Source: Anthopleura xanthogrammica | Taxonomy: Eukaryota > Cnidaria > Anthozoa > Actiniaria > Actiniidae | Reading direction: 5' to 3' | Assembly (NCBI GenBank): GCA_964019055.1 | Contig: OZ025209.1 | Location: forward strand, 16,456,351 to 16,520,350 | Length of the DNA stretch: 64,000 nucleotides | In this document: positions 1 through 13,411 of the stretch, piece by piece | Numbering within the stretch: position 1 is the first letter of the stretch | How the letters are laid out: each line of letters starts with the position of its first letter | Position numbers and translations under genes: made by a program | The notes under the pieces: model-generated | Databases searched by the model: none | Seen by the model: the letters and a program-made list of their open reading frames with translations, nothing else | What the model was told of the DNA's origin: nothing

Positions 1-34
1 AAACAAACAAAATATTTTGTAACTACTCTTTTAC

Positions 35-3000
35 CTTCTCAATGCTTTCCTCTTCAATAGTAATCACTTCTCCTCCATGGTCCAGCTTCACCTTACACAT
101 GGGTGTGTCTTCTTCCTCTTCTCCTGCAACAGGCTTAATTCTCTGTACCCTTCCACCAGAGAACCCTGCCTTATGGACCACCCATACCTTCTCGGCATCC
201 TGCCAAGCCTTCTGGGAAGCAGCCTCTTCTGCTGATTTGGGCTACAAAACAAATGAGTATTATGTTAATACTTACTCTGGCTCCTATTACTAAACAAAAA
301 TCAACTTTTAAATTCCAATTGGAATAACAGTGGACGAATAGCTACTACTAAATCCTATTATTTTTATTCTATTTATTTATTTAAACAAATAACTTGATTT
401 CAGTAGTTCTGAAGTTCTGCTAGCAGTGGAAGCTATGCATGCTTTCTGCTCCCTCTGTGCATCAGTGCTCTTGTTTAAAGGTATTTAAAGCTAAGGCTTT
501 GTGGATTAGAGAAGTCAAAACAAGTCATCTGTGACACACAGATCAAATAGCACTATCTACTAAATAGACCCTTTTTACCTTGGCATAATGTTTCCCATTT
601 CAGACCACATGTTATTCTCTTTAGAATAAGATTCTTTGTTTGAGTTGTATCCATATTCATGTGTCTTCTCATGTGCAACCATTAAACAAAGAAATAATAC
701 TCAAGGGAATGGCATGTGGTCTGAATTAGGAAAACATTACGCCCAAGGTTATAGGTGTATTGTTGCTTGACTGCAACTCACTTTCCAACTCAGACACCCT
801 TGCATGTACAGTACCAGAGTTCCAGTCACTATACTTTTCTTTTTACTAAACAATTAGACTTCTAGGATATGATGGGCTTTGAGTGGGCTCCCTGTGGTCT
901 AACAAGCTTTACATATGGCGTACTATTGTATATGATATCATATTTCACATATGCCCCTTACATACACCCACACACCAAACACCTTTACTTGTTTGTTACA
1001 AATATTGAATCAAATCTTCTGGAAGTTAAAAATATCTTATCAACAGCACAATAAACTAAAAATGGACAAAAACAATAACAGATGGCTAGTTTTAATGGAT
1101 TAATTATCTCTTTCTGCTTAAATTATGTGCAATCGTATCTATTCTATAAACAGAGACAAACTGTTGTCAACAACACAACCCGTTCTGCATAATTAGTGTT
1201 AAGACATACAATTTCAACATTATCTTTCTAAGGGATATATAGTACAAACAATTATAAGTTAGTGAAATTGAAAGTGATAATTTGATATTAAAGTATTAAT
1301 AACATGAGTTGTGCTACATATGTTCATGAATGGTGATAGTTTCAGGGGGGAAATTCTTTGCCACATGAAATACCGTTCTATCAAACTCCTTGCTATCTTC
1401 GACTTGAAGCAGCATTGACCCTAATAACTGAGTTTTAAAATTTTCTTTTCACCATATGGTGATCAATATAGCACTTCTTTCCTAAAGCAAACACCAGCCA
1501 GCCCAGCCTCTATCTAAAGTTATTAAATCATAAATGCCCTAATAAAACTGAAATACTTTTTTGGGATTATTACTTTAACTTATGATTTTTTCTCTATATT
1601 TTTCTAGGCACACAATAAAATACCGGTACAATTTTGTACATTTATATATGGGGAACCTTCTTAGTATGTAACACAGAATAAGAGCTTTTAATTGGAATTC
1701 CAAACAAGGCTCTGAATAAACAGACACCTTGATCAACATACCAAGCTATAGATAACTAAAATACTGTATACTCAAAATAATGACTTTTAACTTCAGATTA
1801 CGAACACACCAAATCAAACCAAAATGCTAATACCAGTATTAAATATTCTTGAAATTTAAGAAGTAAAATGTACACTAAAGTGTGTGAAAAATTATTTTCT
1901 CCCCCCATGAACATGGACTTTTTAGAAGCATTGTTATAAGAGTATGGTAGATTGAAGTCTAGACACAGAAATCATAAAATACCTGATATTTTTGTGAGTA
2001 ATCTGTTAGACATTAGGCAGTGGTTAGTATTGTTTCACGACTCTACAACATACTGTTATTAAAGTGCACTAATTACATTATAAAATTAAATACATTCAAA
2101 AAAGTTTATAATATATTGACATGTATTCAGTACCTTGTCAGTATGGAACAACATGCCGCGCTAATCAGAAGAATATATACGTACACTCTTGAGAAAGACC
2201 ATTATGTAGAAGAAATCTCAGACAGCTTTCAAGGACACCAATCTATGTTGACTACATGACTAACTGACCAAAATCCAACCAGACTTTTAAGCTTCTCTTC
2301 TCTTCTTCCACAATACTTCCATTAACCTTTGGTGATATTTATCATTTTGAACTAGTTTTTCTTTATGGTTTTTGGACTAAGAGTTTGAATCCACAACAGA
2401 ACAGAGATTTGATAAAAACATCTACAGATATTACAGTGTATGTACAGGACAGCAGTTGAACATCAGGTGTTGTTCTACTCAGGTTTCTTTGAATTACTTA
2501 ACCTTTGTCACTCCTGTCATGTCACACACCGCAACAACCATATAACACTAATAGAGCTGACTAGCTATTTTCAATGGAATATTTTTCTACTTTAAAAATA
2601 CAAGAAATAAGATTTTTTAGTTCTATCAATATTAATGGTGATTTTAAGATCACTTTTAGTAAAGAAAGAAATAATACTTAAGATAATAACACATGGTCTA
2701 AAATGTAGTTTATGATGAGAAATAATCTAACTTTGAAACAAAATATCTGTTTTGAAGCTCAATTATTTAGTATAATCATGATTACAGAGAAAGTGAAAAT
2801 TACACTTTCATCTAGGTATTTTTTATAGTGTTCTATTTCTATATTTCTATGGTAGTGATGATCTAATCTCAAGATCAACCTTAAATTATGATCAATTTGT
2901 ATCTCTACATAAATTATTGTGTTTACAATTGTGCACAACAAATCATAAATCAATTATGATAAAAATTCTGGCATGAATTCTGACTGAAATAATCATCAAA

Positions 3001-6000
3001 GATGAATAAAAATGAATAACACCAGCATTGATTAAAGAAAGATCGATCATTTATGTTCTTCTTAAATAACATCTGCATGTATAGGAGCCATGTATATTTT
3101 ACTGAAGGGTAGCTTTATTCAATATGGAGTTAATTTGCATAAAATACAGACAGTACTCTGAGCATATGAGTAGCATATCTCGACAGATAACCACAAGATC
3201 TTATATCATTGACATAGACATTCATAGGTTTTACTCTTGAAAAGCTGGATCCTTAAGAACACGCTTCCTGAATATCAATTTTACGCTCCTAATATTACAA
3301 AACAACAAATACTTACAAAAATATATTTAGTAACGTTTATATTACATGTGGTTTTTCTTTGACTTTAAAGTAATTTCCATGTTTTATCCTGGTTAATATC
3401 GTACAAGAAAATTAAAAGAGTTTGAAAATGCCAATAAACATGGTGAAAGGTACTTGACCTTGTAACAAACCTGTTCTAACTTGATTTATCACAAGGGTTT
3501 TTTCGAGTAATTTCGAGAAATTTCGAGTACCACGAAAAAGGGTACCTAGAAATTCAGACAGTCTTTTAACCGATCATAATACAATTTTGTTTATCATGTT
3601 AAAGCGTAATGAAAAAGCTAGACAAGCTTATCAAATAAAGTCGGAAGGCATAGTAGGATGGGAATTAACAAGAACAAAATCCTAACACCTGTGACCAAAA
3701 AATTAATTATTTTTTCAGTACAGTGACAAGAATATATTATATATATATTATAGTATAAAAGGTATTTCATTTTCCATATTCATTCTAAACTCATTCTCAT
3801 ATAATTCTTTCATTTTTTATGTGTTTTTTGTTTGTTTGTTTGTTTGTTCGTTTGTTTGGTTGTTGTTCTTCTGCCAACTAAGACATATTCTTAAATTTCA
3901 ACAATATTTCCACTTCTGGAATACAGTGCTCCTACAAGTTGTAAAAACATTTGCTGGAAACATGATTAAACTACCAGAAAATATAATATGTGTGCTCGCT
4001 GTATATCAGCCAGCTGTTGGCTAACTTGTCAGGAATGCAAGACATGTGCTTCCAAAGCAGTCACACCTCGCCACCTGTGGTATTATACTCCTAGTACATA
4101 TGAGTAACTAATAGGTTAGCTTATTTCTATAAGTAAGAATATAATAATGTATATATACATCCATGTTATTTTGGACATTTTAATACATTTTACTATCTCT
4201 GGTGATGGGCTCATGCTCAATGAGACTCGAATTGATGATGTATGATGCTGATGGGTGCTTAGCTAGCCTGAGGACACCGACATTCTTTTGCTCCTTGTCC
4301 CTCCATTTTCTCAGGCTAGCACAGCCCATCTAAAACTTAGAATCCTAAAATTAATTTAAAACACCTAGTGGAAGAAAGATCAATACTAAACTAAGATATC
4401 ATTATGTACATCATAATTTTACAAATAAATAAAAGACTTTTAGTAAATGCATACAAATATATCTAGTAATATGACACACAAGCTACCAGGACTGTGAACA
4501 ATATGGTTGAGAATGGAGCTAATAATTTGTCCCTCAACAGCATTACAATACATATCAAACTAGCAATATTAGTATTGAATCATCATTTTCAAAGATAAGA
4601 ATTTATTTATACAAATTTTGTTCTCTAAGGCTTAAAAAAAATTTAAAAAAATTTAGGGTGATATTTTGAAGATGTTTAGTGATGTTTTCAGAAACAAAAT
4701 ATTGTTTATTGGCAAAGTTATGTAAATGAATTAACCTTGAACCTAATTAGGTCAACTTTTTTTACTCCCTTGTTTACATTTCAACACAAACATGTCAGAT
4801 GTAAAGGTCTGATATCAGAGTAGAAAATTCTTTATTGATAGGTGATAGAAGGTAGAAGTGAAACACAATGAACCCTACTTATATCTCGTCAGTGTACTAT
4901 TCCTTATCAATTACTACTTGTCGCTCTCAGGTCGGATTAATTGGAAAACATCAAAGAGAATTTATTAATAGCTGTCAGATAACCAGCAAATTAGCATACA
5001 TAATAGCGATATAAATGTATGTTACATAAGCTGGGTTTGACTTGGCTCAAGGGCTTGAAAACATAGCTTTGGCAAAGAATATTGTTATGTTTTTACTGTA
5101 GAATGGTGGATGAGGGTGGTAGATTGGAATGTTATGTGAAGGGAGCACAGCATGTTATGACTGAGGCAGATACACGAAGGGTTTCCACAGCCTATACATC
5201 ACAAGATGCCAAACTATACTATTTAGAGTCAAAAAAAAAAACCCTCAACATTTCTTTCTCTATTTGAGAACAGGGTCCAAAGAATTGCATATTCTTAATA
5301 GCTGAGAATGCCAATGTACTGTATGTGAAGTATTATACAACGCTGTCATCAATGAACGTCCAAGAATAACAGTGATAAAGAACAGATTATACCAGAACAA
5401 AGCCATGAAATTATTCAAGGTCATGAACTCTGTTTAGAGATTATTTTGGATCAAAAGTGACATCCCCTTATATCAGAATAGGAAAATATTATTCTGACAA
5501 ACCAAAAATACAGTAAAAACTGATGTATTTGATGTAGAACATGTAACAAGTATTTATTATCATAACATGAGTTAAAGGAATGCGAAGGACGTGCTGTGAA
5601 AAAAACACATACAGTAGTTCAAAAACAAACATCAAACTAATGGTTTCAGCTTGGAGAGAATATTTTGGATAAAAATATGAATCTTTCAACATTGGAATAT
5701 TTCTCATTCTTAAAATGAATGACAAGATAATTGTCCACATACTAAATAATATCCTAGCTGGCAGTATTCACATGGAAAATGATAAATTGTTTTTGAGATA
5801 TTTTATGTCTTGGCACAACAACAAATGTTAGTGACAGTGTTATGTTTACATGCAAAAAATCAATTTTTAATAAAAACATTGATGTTTTAGCAGTTACTGA
5901 GTAATATTCTGACTATTTAGCATATTTCACAGTCAGCCAAGCATATTAGAATCATTGTGCAAGAACTAAGGAATCTATAGAATTGATAATAGATTGACAA

Positions 6001-7741
6001 AGCACCCCAACCATCATATTAAAGTATTACAAGAAATTCTGAACACAACTGATTAAACAATTGCTTTAGAAATCGCTCTGGAACTAAATAGGGGATTATA
6101 TGCTAGGACTATTGAAATCCCAGCTTGTAAAGATATATTTCGCTGGGATTGTTATTTTCTAGTGAAATCGTTTATTTATGAAATGTACATACTTTGAGTG
6201 AAATTCACTCAGTTCACACCTAAGGAACAATTCGTGCTGGTTGTCAACGGGTTTCCAGCACAAATCCTTCTGTTTTCTTTTATGTAGAGTGATTTTCAGC
6301 TATTTAAAGTATGATTGTACATAAGTTTGATAAACAATCTTACCTTTTTCTTCATTCTCTTGCTTCCACTTCGTTGCAATGTCCCTGCTTTCAGATTCGA
6401 TTCATCTAGTTGTACAGTAGATCCATCTAGTCCACTGCGAACACTCAGCTCTGATAACTCCGATACAGGAACAACCTTGATCACTACTTCATTCCCTGAC
6501 ATCGCAATCATTTCAATAATTTTCTCTCTATCTACACCCTCAACGTTGACTCCATTAACTTCGATCAGACGATCTCCTGGTAGTAACCCTGCTACGGTGT
6601 TAGGACCGACTGGTTCAACAAAATGAACAGTTTTATCACTTCCACTAGACGTTCCCCTTCGTAATGCAAACCCAAAATCTCCGCTTAGTCTTCGCTGTAT
6701 TTTGATAACTCTAGGTACTCCAGGAGATGCAGGAACTACCTCGGGAAGAGAGAATTCTACTCCCAGATCATCAAAACTTTTTTCACTAGGAGACGTGACA
6801 TCAATTGATATTCCATCCGAGGATTCTAACCTTTGGACGTTATCAGCCTGAATAGGTTTTTCCTCCATACTAGCATCCATAAAATCCTCAAAAGGAGTTG
6901 AATAGGTATTACTAATAGTAGATGTAGTTACGACTTCTCTTGGTTGGTTGGACATTTTAATTTTAGGCCGATCTCTTCCTGCATTTACTAGCCTTAGTTC
7001 AACCATTCCACTATCATCTGCCTTCACAACTCGAGGTGGTTTTGGTGGTGCAGATGGATCACTATTTTGCTTGTCTCCTTTTGGAGTTCCTGACAGCGCA
7101 ATAGTCCGTCCACCGGGTGGAAAACCATGAGATTTTGATGTTTTACGAGCCTCGTTTTTTTCCATTTTATACCCAGTAGATCGTTCTGCTCTCTCTCGGT
7201 CACTATCACTCCCGTTACTATTATCGCCCTTGTTGAGTTTAATTTCTAGACTCGAAGTGTTTCGCTTTCTAGGGGCAGGTACAGGTCCTTCATTGTCTTG
7301 TCCACGGTTCGAACCATTATTATGAACTCCATTCTGGTAATAATCATCGTAGTCTTGATAAGCGCCTTTATTTATACTCTCCCTTGGTGACCCGTGCCTG
7401 TGCGAAGAAGGACCACTACCTTCACTACTCGTGGAGTGATAGCTTTGACGAACGTCTAAATCAACTCTTTCGTTAAAATCTGGAGATTTTGTTTCGTCGT
7501 ATTCGTGGTCAACGTCGTATTTTCGCTTTCTAAAGCTAAACCTAGTACCTTTTTTCTCGTCTTCTGCTGCAGTATTCCCAGCTACGATGTCTGCAATGGC
7601 CTGGTCGGGTTGTTGTGCATGACTTTGAGATTTTTTCTCGTGTTTACGGCTTTCTTTCTCAGCTTTCTCACGTTTTCTCCTCTCACGCTTCTCCTCCTTG
7701 GTCTCTGTCTTGTCTTTGTCCTTCTTCTTGAAGGAAAACAT
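35..7741 (-). CDS. MYO18A-like: Unconventional myosin XVIII (Myo18A-like), N-terminal part, 5'-most two coding exons
   Basis: Coding exons seen are 6344..7741 (466 codons, start ATG at 7741) and 35..241 (69 codons), both phase 0 with GT/AG borders; the gene continues beyond position 1. Exon 1 opens with a K/E-rich stretch (MFSFKKKDKDK..., residues 1-50), then a long Ser-rich, low-complexity region. A PDZ domain follows at about residues 343-428 (GDFGFALRR, LLPGDRLIEVNGVNVEG), then SELSELSVRSG, close to the 'PELSELSRSWLRSGE' segment after the PDZ of vertebrate MYO18A. Exon 2 (AEEAASQKAWQDAEKVWVVH) matches the SH3-like lead-in to the myosin motor. Known for the family: myosin XVIII is a cytoskeletal, weakly enzymatic myosin that binds actin through the N-terminal extension and joins non-muscle myosin II. 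The PDZ-bearing first exon corresponds to the long (alpha) isoform. The motor itself is outside the window, so its ATPase residues cannot be judged. Confidence 0.92.
578..748. mobile_element. Palindromic MITE-like element
   Basis: The left arm begins CCTTGGCATAATGTTTCCCA and the right arm, read on the opposite strand, begins CCTTGGGCGTAATGTTTTCC. The arms stay alignable for about 60 bp, through a shared CAGACCACATG and TTCTTTGTTT. There is no coding capacity, so this fits a non-autonomous DNA transposon relic. Target-site duplications were not resolved. Confidence 0.6.
2661..2705. repeat. Half copy of the 578-748 element
   Basis: AAAGAAATAATACTTAAG followed by an ACATGGTCTAAAATG segment matches the right arm of the element at 578-748 (AAAGAAATAATACTCAAG ... 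GCATGTGGTCTGAA). No opposite arm was found nearby, so it appears truncated. Confidence 0.45.
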
Positions 7742-7860
7742 AGTGTTAGAGCCGGTTGTTTTAGATCTATCTTCAGTTTACCTTCACGACTCGCAAATGG
7801 CCGCCAAATTTTTAATTCATGAACGACTTGGTTATTTATTTGTCACGTGATGGTCAAATC
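7742..7860 (-). promoter_or_regulatory. Probable 5' UTR / proximal promoter of myosin XVIII
   Basis: Immediately upstream of the myosin XVIII start codon. It contains a palindromic E-box CACGTG within GTCACGTGATG (about 7840-7850) and a GC-rich patch (TGGCCGCC, about 7798-7805). No TATA box is evident in the expected place. The assignment rests on position only; the transcription start cannot be located from sequence. Confidence 0.35.
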
Positions 7861-10800
7861 CCCTGCCCTCCCCCTACTAGGATATAAACTGTTACATTAC
7901 CTTTCTCTTGATGGAAGGAAAGCGAAAAGATAGCATTTTCTGAACGACTTTCAAAGCCCTATGTTTTCAAACCATGTTTGAGGCTACGCGGAAACCCAAC
8001 AATGGGATTACTCCAAACTGATTGAAAGCCATCCGACCTTGGAAGCTTGTTATGGGCTATTGCGTGACCTCGGAACGAATATTCTAGCATCAATTAAATT
8101 TAATTCGTTTTGAATTCTGTTTATACAGAATGAATTTTAATCGATATCTGTGCCCTCTCAAGCAAGAGAAATTTCTCTACCTTCAAAACCTACTCATTAA
8201 CTTATGTTTTCTCTTGGATAAATATGTTTATTGATTGGAATTTAGCGCACACCCTCACATCCTTAAAATTAGGTAATAATTTCTTATCATAAATATCGCG
8301 TTTTTTTCCTATTCCCTTTAGAGTGATTTCGTGTTATGACTTTAATCTCTTATGTACATTGAGTAGAAGTCAAAATACATGTCTATATTTGCGCTTCAAT
8401 GCCTTGTGCATGGTTTGATTTCCGAAGAAAAAAATTCAATCCCGTCGCACCTTGATTTGGTTCAATGAAACACGCAATTTGATTGGTTGATTATGATTTC
8501 CGTGACCGCAGTAACGGTCATCGAATATTCCTTGTCACGTACTGCGCATACGTTTCATGAAACGTTCTATGGTATGCCAAACATGTCGAGTATCTGTCAA
8601 CTGAATAATTTGTTGCAATCCGTTGGGTAGATATCTTGTGAGATAAAACGTCTGTGCGCAGATATACTGGTTATCCAGGCCGCTGTCCGAGGATCGCGAT
8701 CGATACGTACGAGTTTAACTTTCTCACGCGGATTATCGTAATCACACACATACAGATGCGGAAGCGAGTATTCTTGGGAGGTAGGGAGGGAGGAGGGGGA
8801 GAGTAAATAAGAGGTTTGCTGGAAGTCTCAAAGTGGGTGAATCCATAAACCCTAGCCCTTCATGGATCTGTACTTTTTGAGCTGACCCTCCCCTCCCCCT
8901 AACTATAATCACCCATGTACCAGACTATCTTTACTAAACACTGCTAATTACTACAGTAATTTTGAAATCCATTGTCCCAAGTCCTTTGATTGGTAACCCT
9001 GGACAGCCATGCACGAGTTATGCGCACACCTCAATTGGATTCAATTGGATTATTAAACTAGTCAAATTCATTTTATTTTTCTTGTTGTGCAATAGAGGGA
9101 GACGTTATGTCAGGTTACGGTCATTTGAACAGTTTTGGTTATCGAAGAGAGCTCAGCCGTCCAGACAGATGCTCAACCATGGGCAGCAGTTGTTTTAGTC
9201 GTCCAAGAGAGGTGGCTAGTGCATGAGATTTGGTAAGTTCAAGTACTGATGAGATCACGGGTTCAAGACTAGGTGTCAGTGTCAAGACAGGCGGTCAGTT
9301 AAGAGAGGTGGTCAGTCAAGAGAGGTGGTCAGTCAGTCGAGGTGATCAGTCAGGACAGGTGGTCAGTCAAGACCTGGTCAGTAAAGACAGGCAATCAGTC
9401 AAGAGAGGTTGTCAGTTAAGAGAGGTGGTCGGTCAGTCGAGGTGGTCAGTCGAGATGATCAGTCAGTACAGGTGGTCGGTCAAGACAGGTGGTCAGTCAA
9501 GACAGGCAGGCAGTCAAGAGAGGTTGTCAGTTAAGAAAAGTGGTCAGTCGAGGTGGTCACTCAAGACAGGTGTTTGAATCAATACAGTGACAGACGGTCA
9601 ATCAAATTAGTTGTGGTTGTTCAATGAGCTGGTCGTTTTAAAGAGGTTTTCAGACCGTTCAAGAAAGGTAGTAAGTTAAGAGAACGGAATATATTTCTGC
9701 GCACATTTCTCATCATCCACACACAGGTTTTTTTTTTCTATTTCATTTGCAAGAAAAAGCGCACGACCCAATGTGCGGTTTCAAAATAAAGGTGGGCAAG
9801 TAAATAAGTTAGTCTTCACAAAAAATCTACAATCTAGTAATGCAATCATATATATAGTGTCTAGGCGCTCTAGATAGTGACCAACTACCGTGAACATGTA
9901 AACCGTGACGAACCAGCCGCGAAAAACAACGACAAGTACTGAACAAATAAGTCGAGGCCGTAGAAAGCATAAATAATGATCCGAATTGAAACAACAAGAT
10001 CGTTTGTCGTTCTTCGTCTTGAAATGCAATATTTACTTGACATAGATTATGTGTTTCGTATATAGATCAATAAAAGTAACACAACAAGAAAATATAGATG
10101 GATGTGAATAGAAGCAAAGTAATCGTTAATCAAATAATTATATACTAATATGATGTCCATTGTTGTTGGTCGATTGCTTAAGGACGGAAATAATCAGGTA
10201 TAATCGAGATGTAATCTAAATCATTAATTGAAGGAAGATAGTAGCGTGAGGTTTATATTAATATCTGCTGAAATCTTTCAACTTTCTCGAAGAATTGCTA
10301 AATTTGATAAATTACTTCCTTGGTACCATTTCCCCAAATTTTATAATGTCGAATGAGTATAGCTTAAATATGAAGAGCTAGCAAGACAGTATATTCCAAC
10401 CCTTGTTCAAGCAGACTCAACTTACATTTCTTCCAAGGCGCCGGTTAGACAAGTAGATCTGTGTGTCGATCAAGCCACGAACTAGTATATCAACAAACAC
10501 AAGTTGAGTATCAAAAGATCAAGTCTTGATAGGAATGCAGAATATTTCAATTGACAGCCAAATTTGGTAACGATTGATAACTGATGGCTGATGAATACCA
10601 GATGATTGGACGAGTTAAGACGCGCGCGCGTGTGGTATTTCGGTATAGAAAAGGGGTGGGACTCCCTGATTGGGGTGAAATATAGAAATTGGGTTGCGTT
10701 TTGGGGTTCGTACGCAGATAGATCAAGTGTTTAAATGTACTGTGCACTAGAATCAGTGTCATTGAATACGATAACCATTTCAGTTTTGGATTTGCGTGAC

Positions 10801-10960
10801 CGCAAAACCCTAAGGAAACATTCAGCTGATGCTGTCACTGCATGTAACCTTCCGGTACGCGTCGAGTGATATCACACGTCATAAAGTTATTATTATTTAT
10901 ACACCAACTAATTGTCCTTAGACTTTACTAAATAAAACATAAAACAGTAAAAAGGTTATA
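7861..10960. other. Intergenic region with a minisatellite; no gene seen
   Basis: This lies between the myosin XVIII promoter and the retroelement fragment. I see no convincing coding exon on either strand. It holds C-rich runs near 8885 and 8765-8800, the minisatellite at 9268-9565, and a short (CG)n/(TG) run at 10621-10634. The ORFs it contains are short, or are products of the minisatellite. Confidence 0.6.
9268..9565 (+). repeat. Degenerate minisatellite, GGTGGTCAGTCAAGAGA-type unit
   Basis: Roughly 14-20 bp units built from GGTGGTCAGTCAAGACA and variants (AGAGAGGTGGTCAGTC) repeat more than a dozen times. A 115-codon open frame (9230-9577) made of V-S-Q-R-W repeats is a by-product of this periodicity and is not called as a gene. 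Confidence 0.8.
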
Positions 10961-10963
10961 CTG

Positions 10964-11441
10964 TTTTCCAACAAGTGGCTGATTTGCAGACATGGCGGGT
11001 TTCAACGCCACAACGAGCTGCGCGACCTCGAAGCAGAGCTGTTGAGTATGGTGTGCAATGATGTTGAAATAGAATCTGTTCTACAAGAAATCACTGGAGA
11101 GGTTTTAACTAGAGGTTCTAACAAAGCCCCTGATGCTCGTCTGGATGTTCACGCACGTGGTTTTTGGGAAAGGCAGAGATCTGCATTCTTCAATGTTAGG
11201 GTATGTCACCCCAATGCAGAGTCTTACAAAGACCTCACCCCCCAGCAAATATATCGCCAGCACGAAAATGAGAAGAAGCGCATGTACGCTAGCAGAGTCT
11301 TGGAAGTTGAACAAGCAACCTTTACGTCTTAAGTATTCACTACTACGGGAGTTATCGCAGATGAATGTAGAAGATACCACAGTAGGCTTGCCGAACTACT
11401 TGCGAACAAGAAAGGGGAAGATTATGCAACGACAATATCAT

Positions 11442-11442
<1 letters not shown>
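10964..11442 (+). pseudogene. Fragment of a retroelement-type ORF, interrupted by an in-frame stop
   Basis: One frame reads from about 10964 through the ATG at 11042 ([87 protein letters not shown]). At 11330-11332 it meets TAA. The same frame then continues ([37 protein letters not shown]) until it enters a CA microsatellite near 11445. From memory, closely similar sequence ([33 protein letters not shown]) recurs in cnidarian genomes in ORFs linked to reverse transcriptases. The spaced D-V and F-x-D/N-V-R-V pattern could be a PD-(D/E)xK-type nuclease fold, but that is a guess. The single stop (a Leu-type codon turned TAA) and the missing 5' part argue that it is dead. Confidence 0.6.
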
Positions 11443-11492
<50 letters not shown>

Positions 11493-11515
11493 TACATACA
11501 TACATACATACATAG
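11443..11515. repeat. Compound microsatellite (CA)n-(CATA)n
   Basis: About 40 bp of pure CA dinucleotide is followed by about seven CATA units. It cuts off the 3' end of the retroelement-type ORF fragment, as is common at element tails. Confidence 0.95.
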
Positions 11516-11716
11516 TTCATTCAAATCGCAAATAAATTGTTGACAACTAGTAAAATTAAGAGCAAATACGAGCAAAAGGCGATACAAATCGGAATTCTAT
11601 GCCTTAGAGGCTCAAGAACCACCAGAAGAATAAACAATAACTTAAAAGACATAAACCTTGATATTGAAACAGAAGTTGCTGCAATTAGTTATAATTATGA
11701 TTATGAGATAAACTTT

Positions 11717-12775
<1,059 letters not shown>

Positions 12776-13030
12776 CTTGAGCTCAATTTAGTTCCCAGTG
12801 GTTGGTTGCTTGTTCGGTCGGTTGGTCGGTCTTTTGGTCGGGTGGTCGGACAACCATACAACTCAACTCTCATGGCTTGCCAACGGATGTTCGCCATTAC
12901 AACGATACGAACAAATCGAGTTTTGAATGGTACCTCGATAGTATTGGTAACGACGTTGTTCTGGTCACGGTTACCAGGAAATGCCTGCGTGGAAATAAAA
13001 CGGTTAGTAATTATGGATGCTAAAAGGATT

Positions 13031-13045
13031 TAAGGTGGCTGTACC
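13031..13045 (+). repeat. TTAAGGTGGCTG dispersed repeat end
   Basis: TTTAAGGTGGCTGTACCCAG occurs here. Related ends occur at about 18042 (TTAAGGTGGCTG), 17106 (TTAAGGTGGTTAC), 24297 (TTTAAGGTAGTTGTA) and, inverted, at about 16687-16698 (CAGCCGCCTTAA). This looks like the terminus of a dispersed element family whose interior I could not delimit. Confidence 0.4.
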
Positions 13046-13267
13046 CAGTTTCTAGAGTGCGCGGGTACTTGAATTGAAACGGCTATAACTCCCGTTACAG
13101 ACTAAAGTTAAACATGTTTTTTTATACACTTATTACACATGAACCAAAGTTTATATTGGTGCTAGATTGGTTCAAAACAGAGTTTTCCTAGCATTGAAAT
13201 TGAGATGTCCTTGATTTTATATTTCACCAATTATCTCGAAATCTAGACCTAAACTTTGAAAACGATG

Positions 13268-13411
13268 AATTATAGCAACCAATTTGAATAACTATTGTTC
13301 CTGACTGACTAGCCTCTCATACATGTAAAAATGCTTTTATGTTTCCATGTGAACACGAGGCTAGTCAGTCGGCAGGACAATATAATCATTCAAATTGGTC
13401 ACCATAATTTG
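13268..13411. mobile_element. Palindromic MITE-like element inside an intron
   Basis: The left arm (ACCAATTTGAATAACTATTG ... GACTGACTAGCCTC) and the right arm read on the other strand (ACCAATTTGAATGATTATAT ... CGACTGACTAGCCTCG) pair over about 45 bp around a short AT-rich loop. It sits in the last intron (12985-13588) of the discoidin-domain gene and has no coding capacity. Confidence 0.6.

Larger units (their letters stand above)
242..6343 (-). other. Myosin XVIII intron 1 (6.1 kb)
   Basis: This interval separates the two myosin XVIII coding exons, with donor GTAAGA at 6343-6338 and acceptor TAG at 244-242 on the minus strand. It is AT-rich and holds no convincing exon. It contains an inverted-repeat element (578-748), a half copy of the same element (2661-2705), a short (GTTT)n run near 3828-3858, and a short inverted repeat at 4272-4325. 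First introns of this size often carry regulatory elements, but none can be named here. Confidence 0.75.

Noticed and set aside
5082..5267. 61-codon plus-strand ORF inside the myosin XVIII intron (CRMVDEGGRLECYVKGAQHV)
   Set aside because: Its composition looks somewhat protein-like, but it is short, has no recognised family, and I found no adjoining exon. It may be an old element fragment; too weak to call.
9230..9577. 115-codon ORF with V-S-Q-R-W repeats
   Set aside because: Frame through a degenerate minisatellite, with no signal peptide, domain or splice context.
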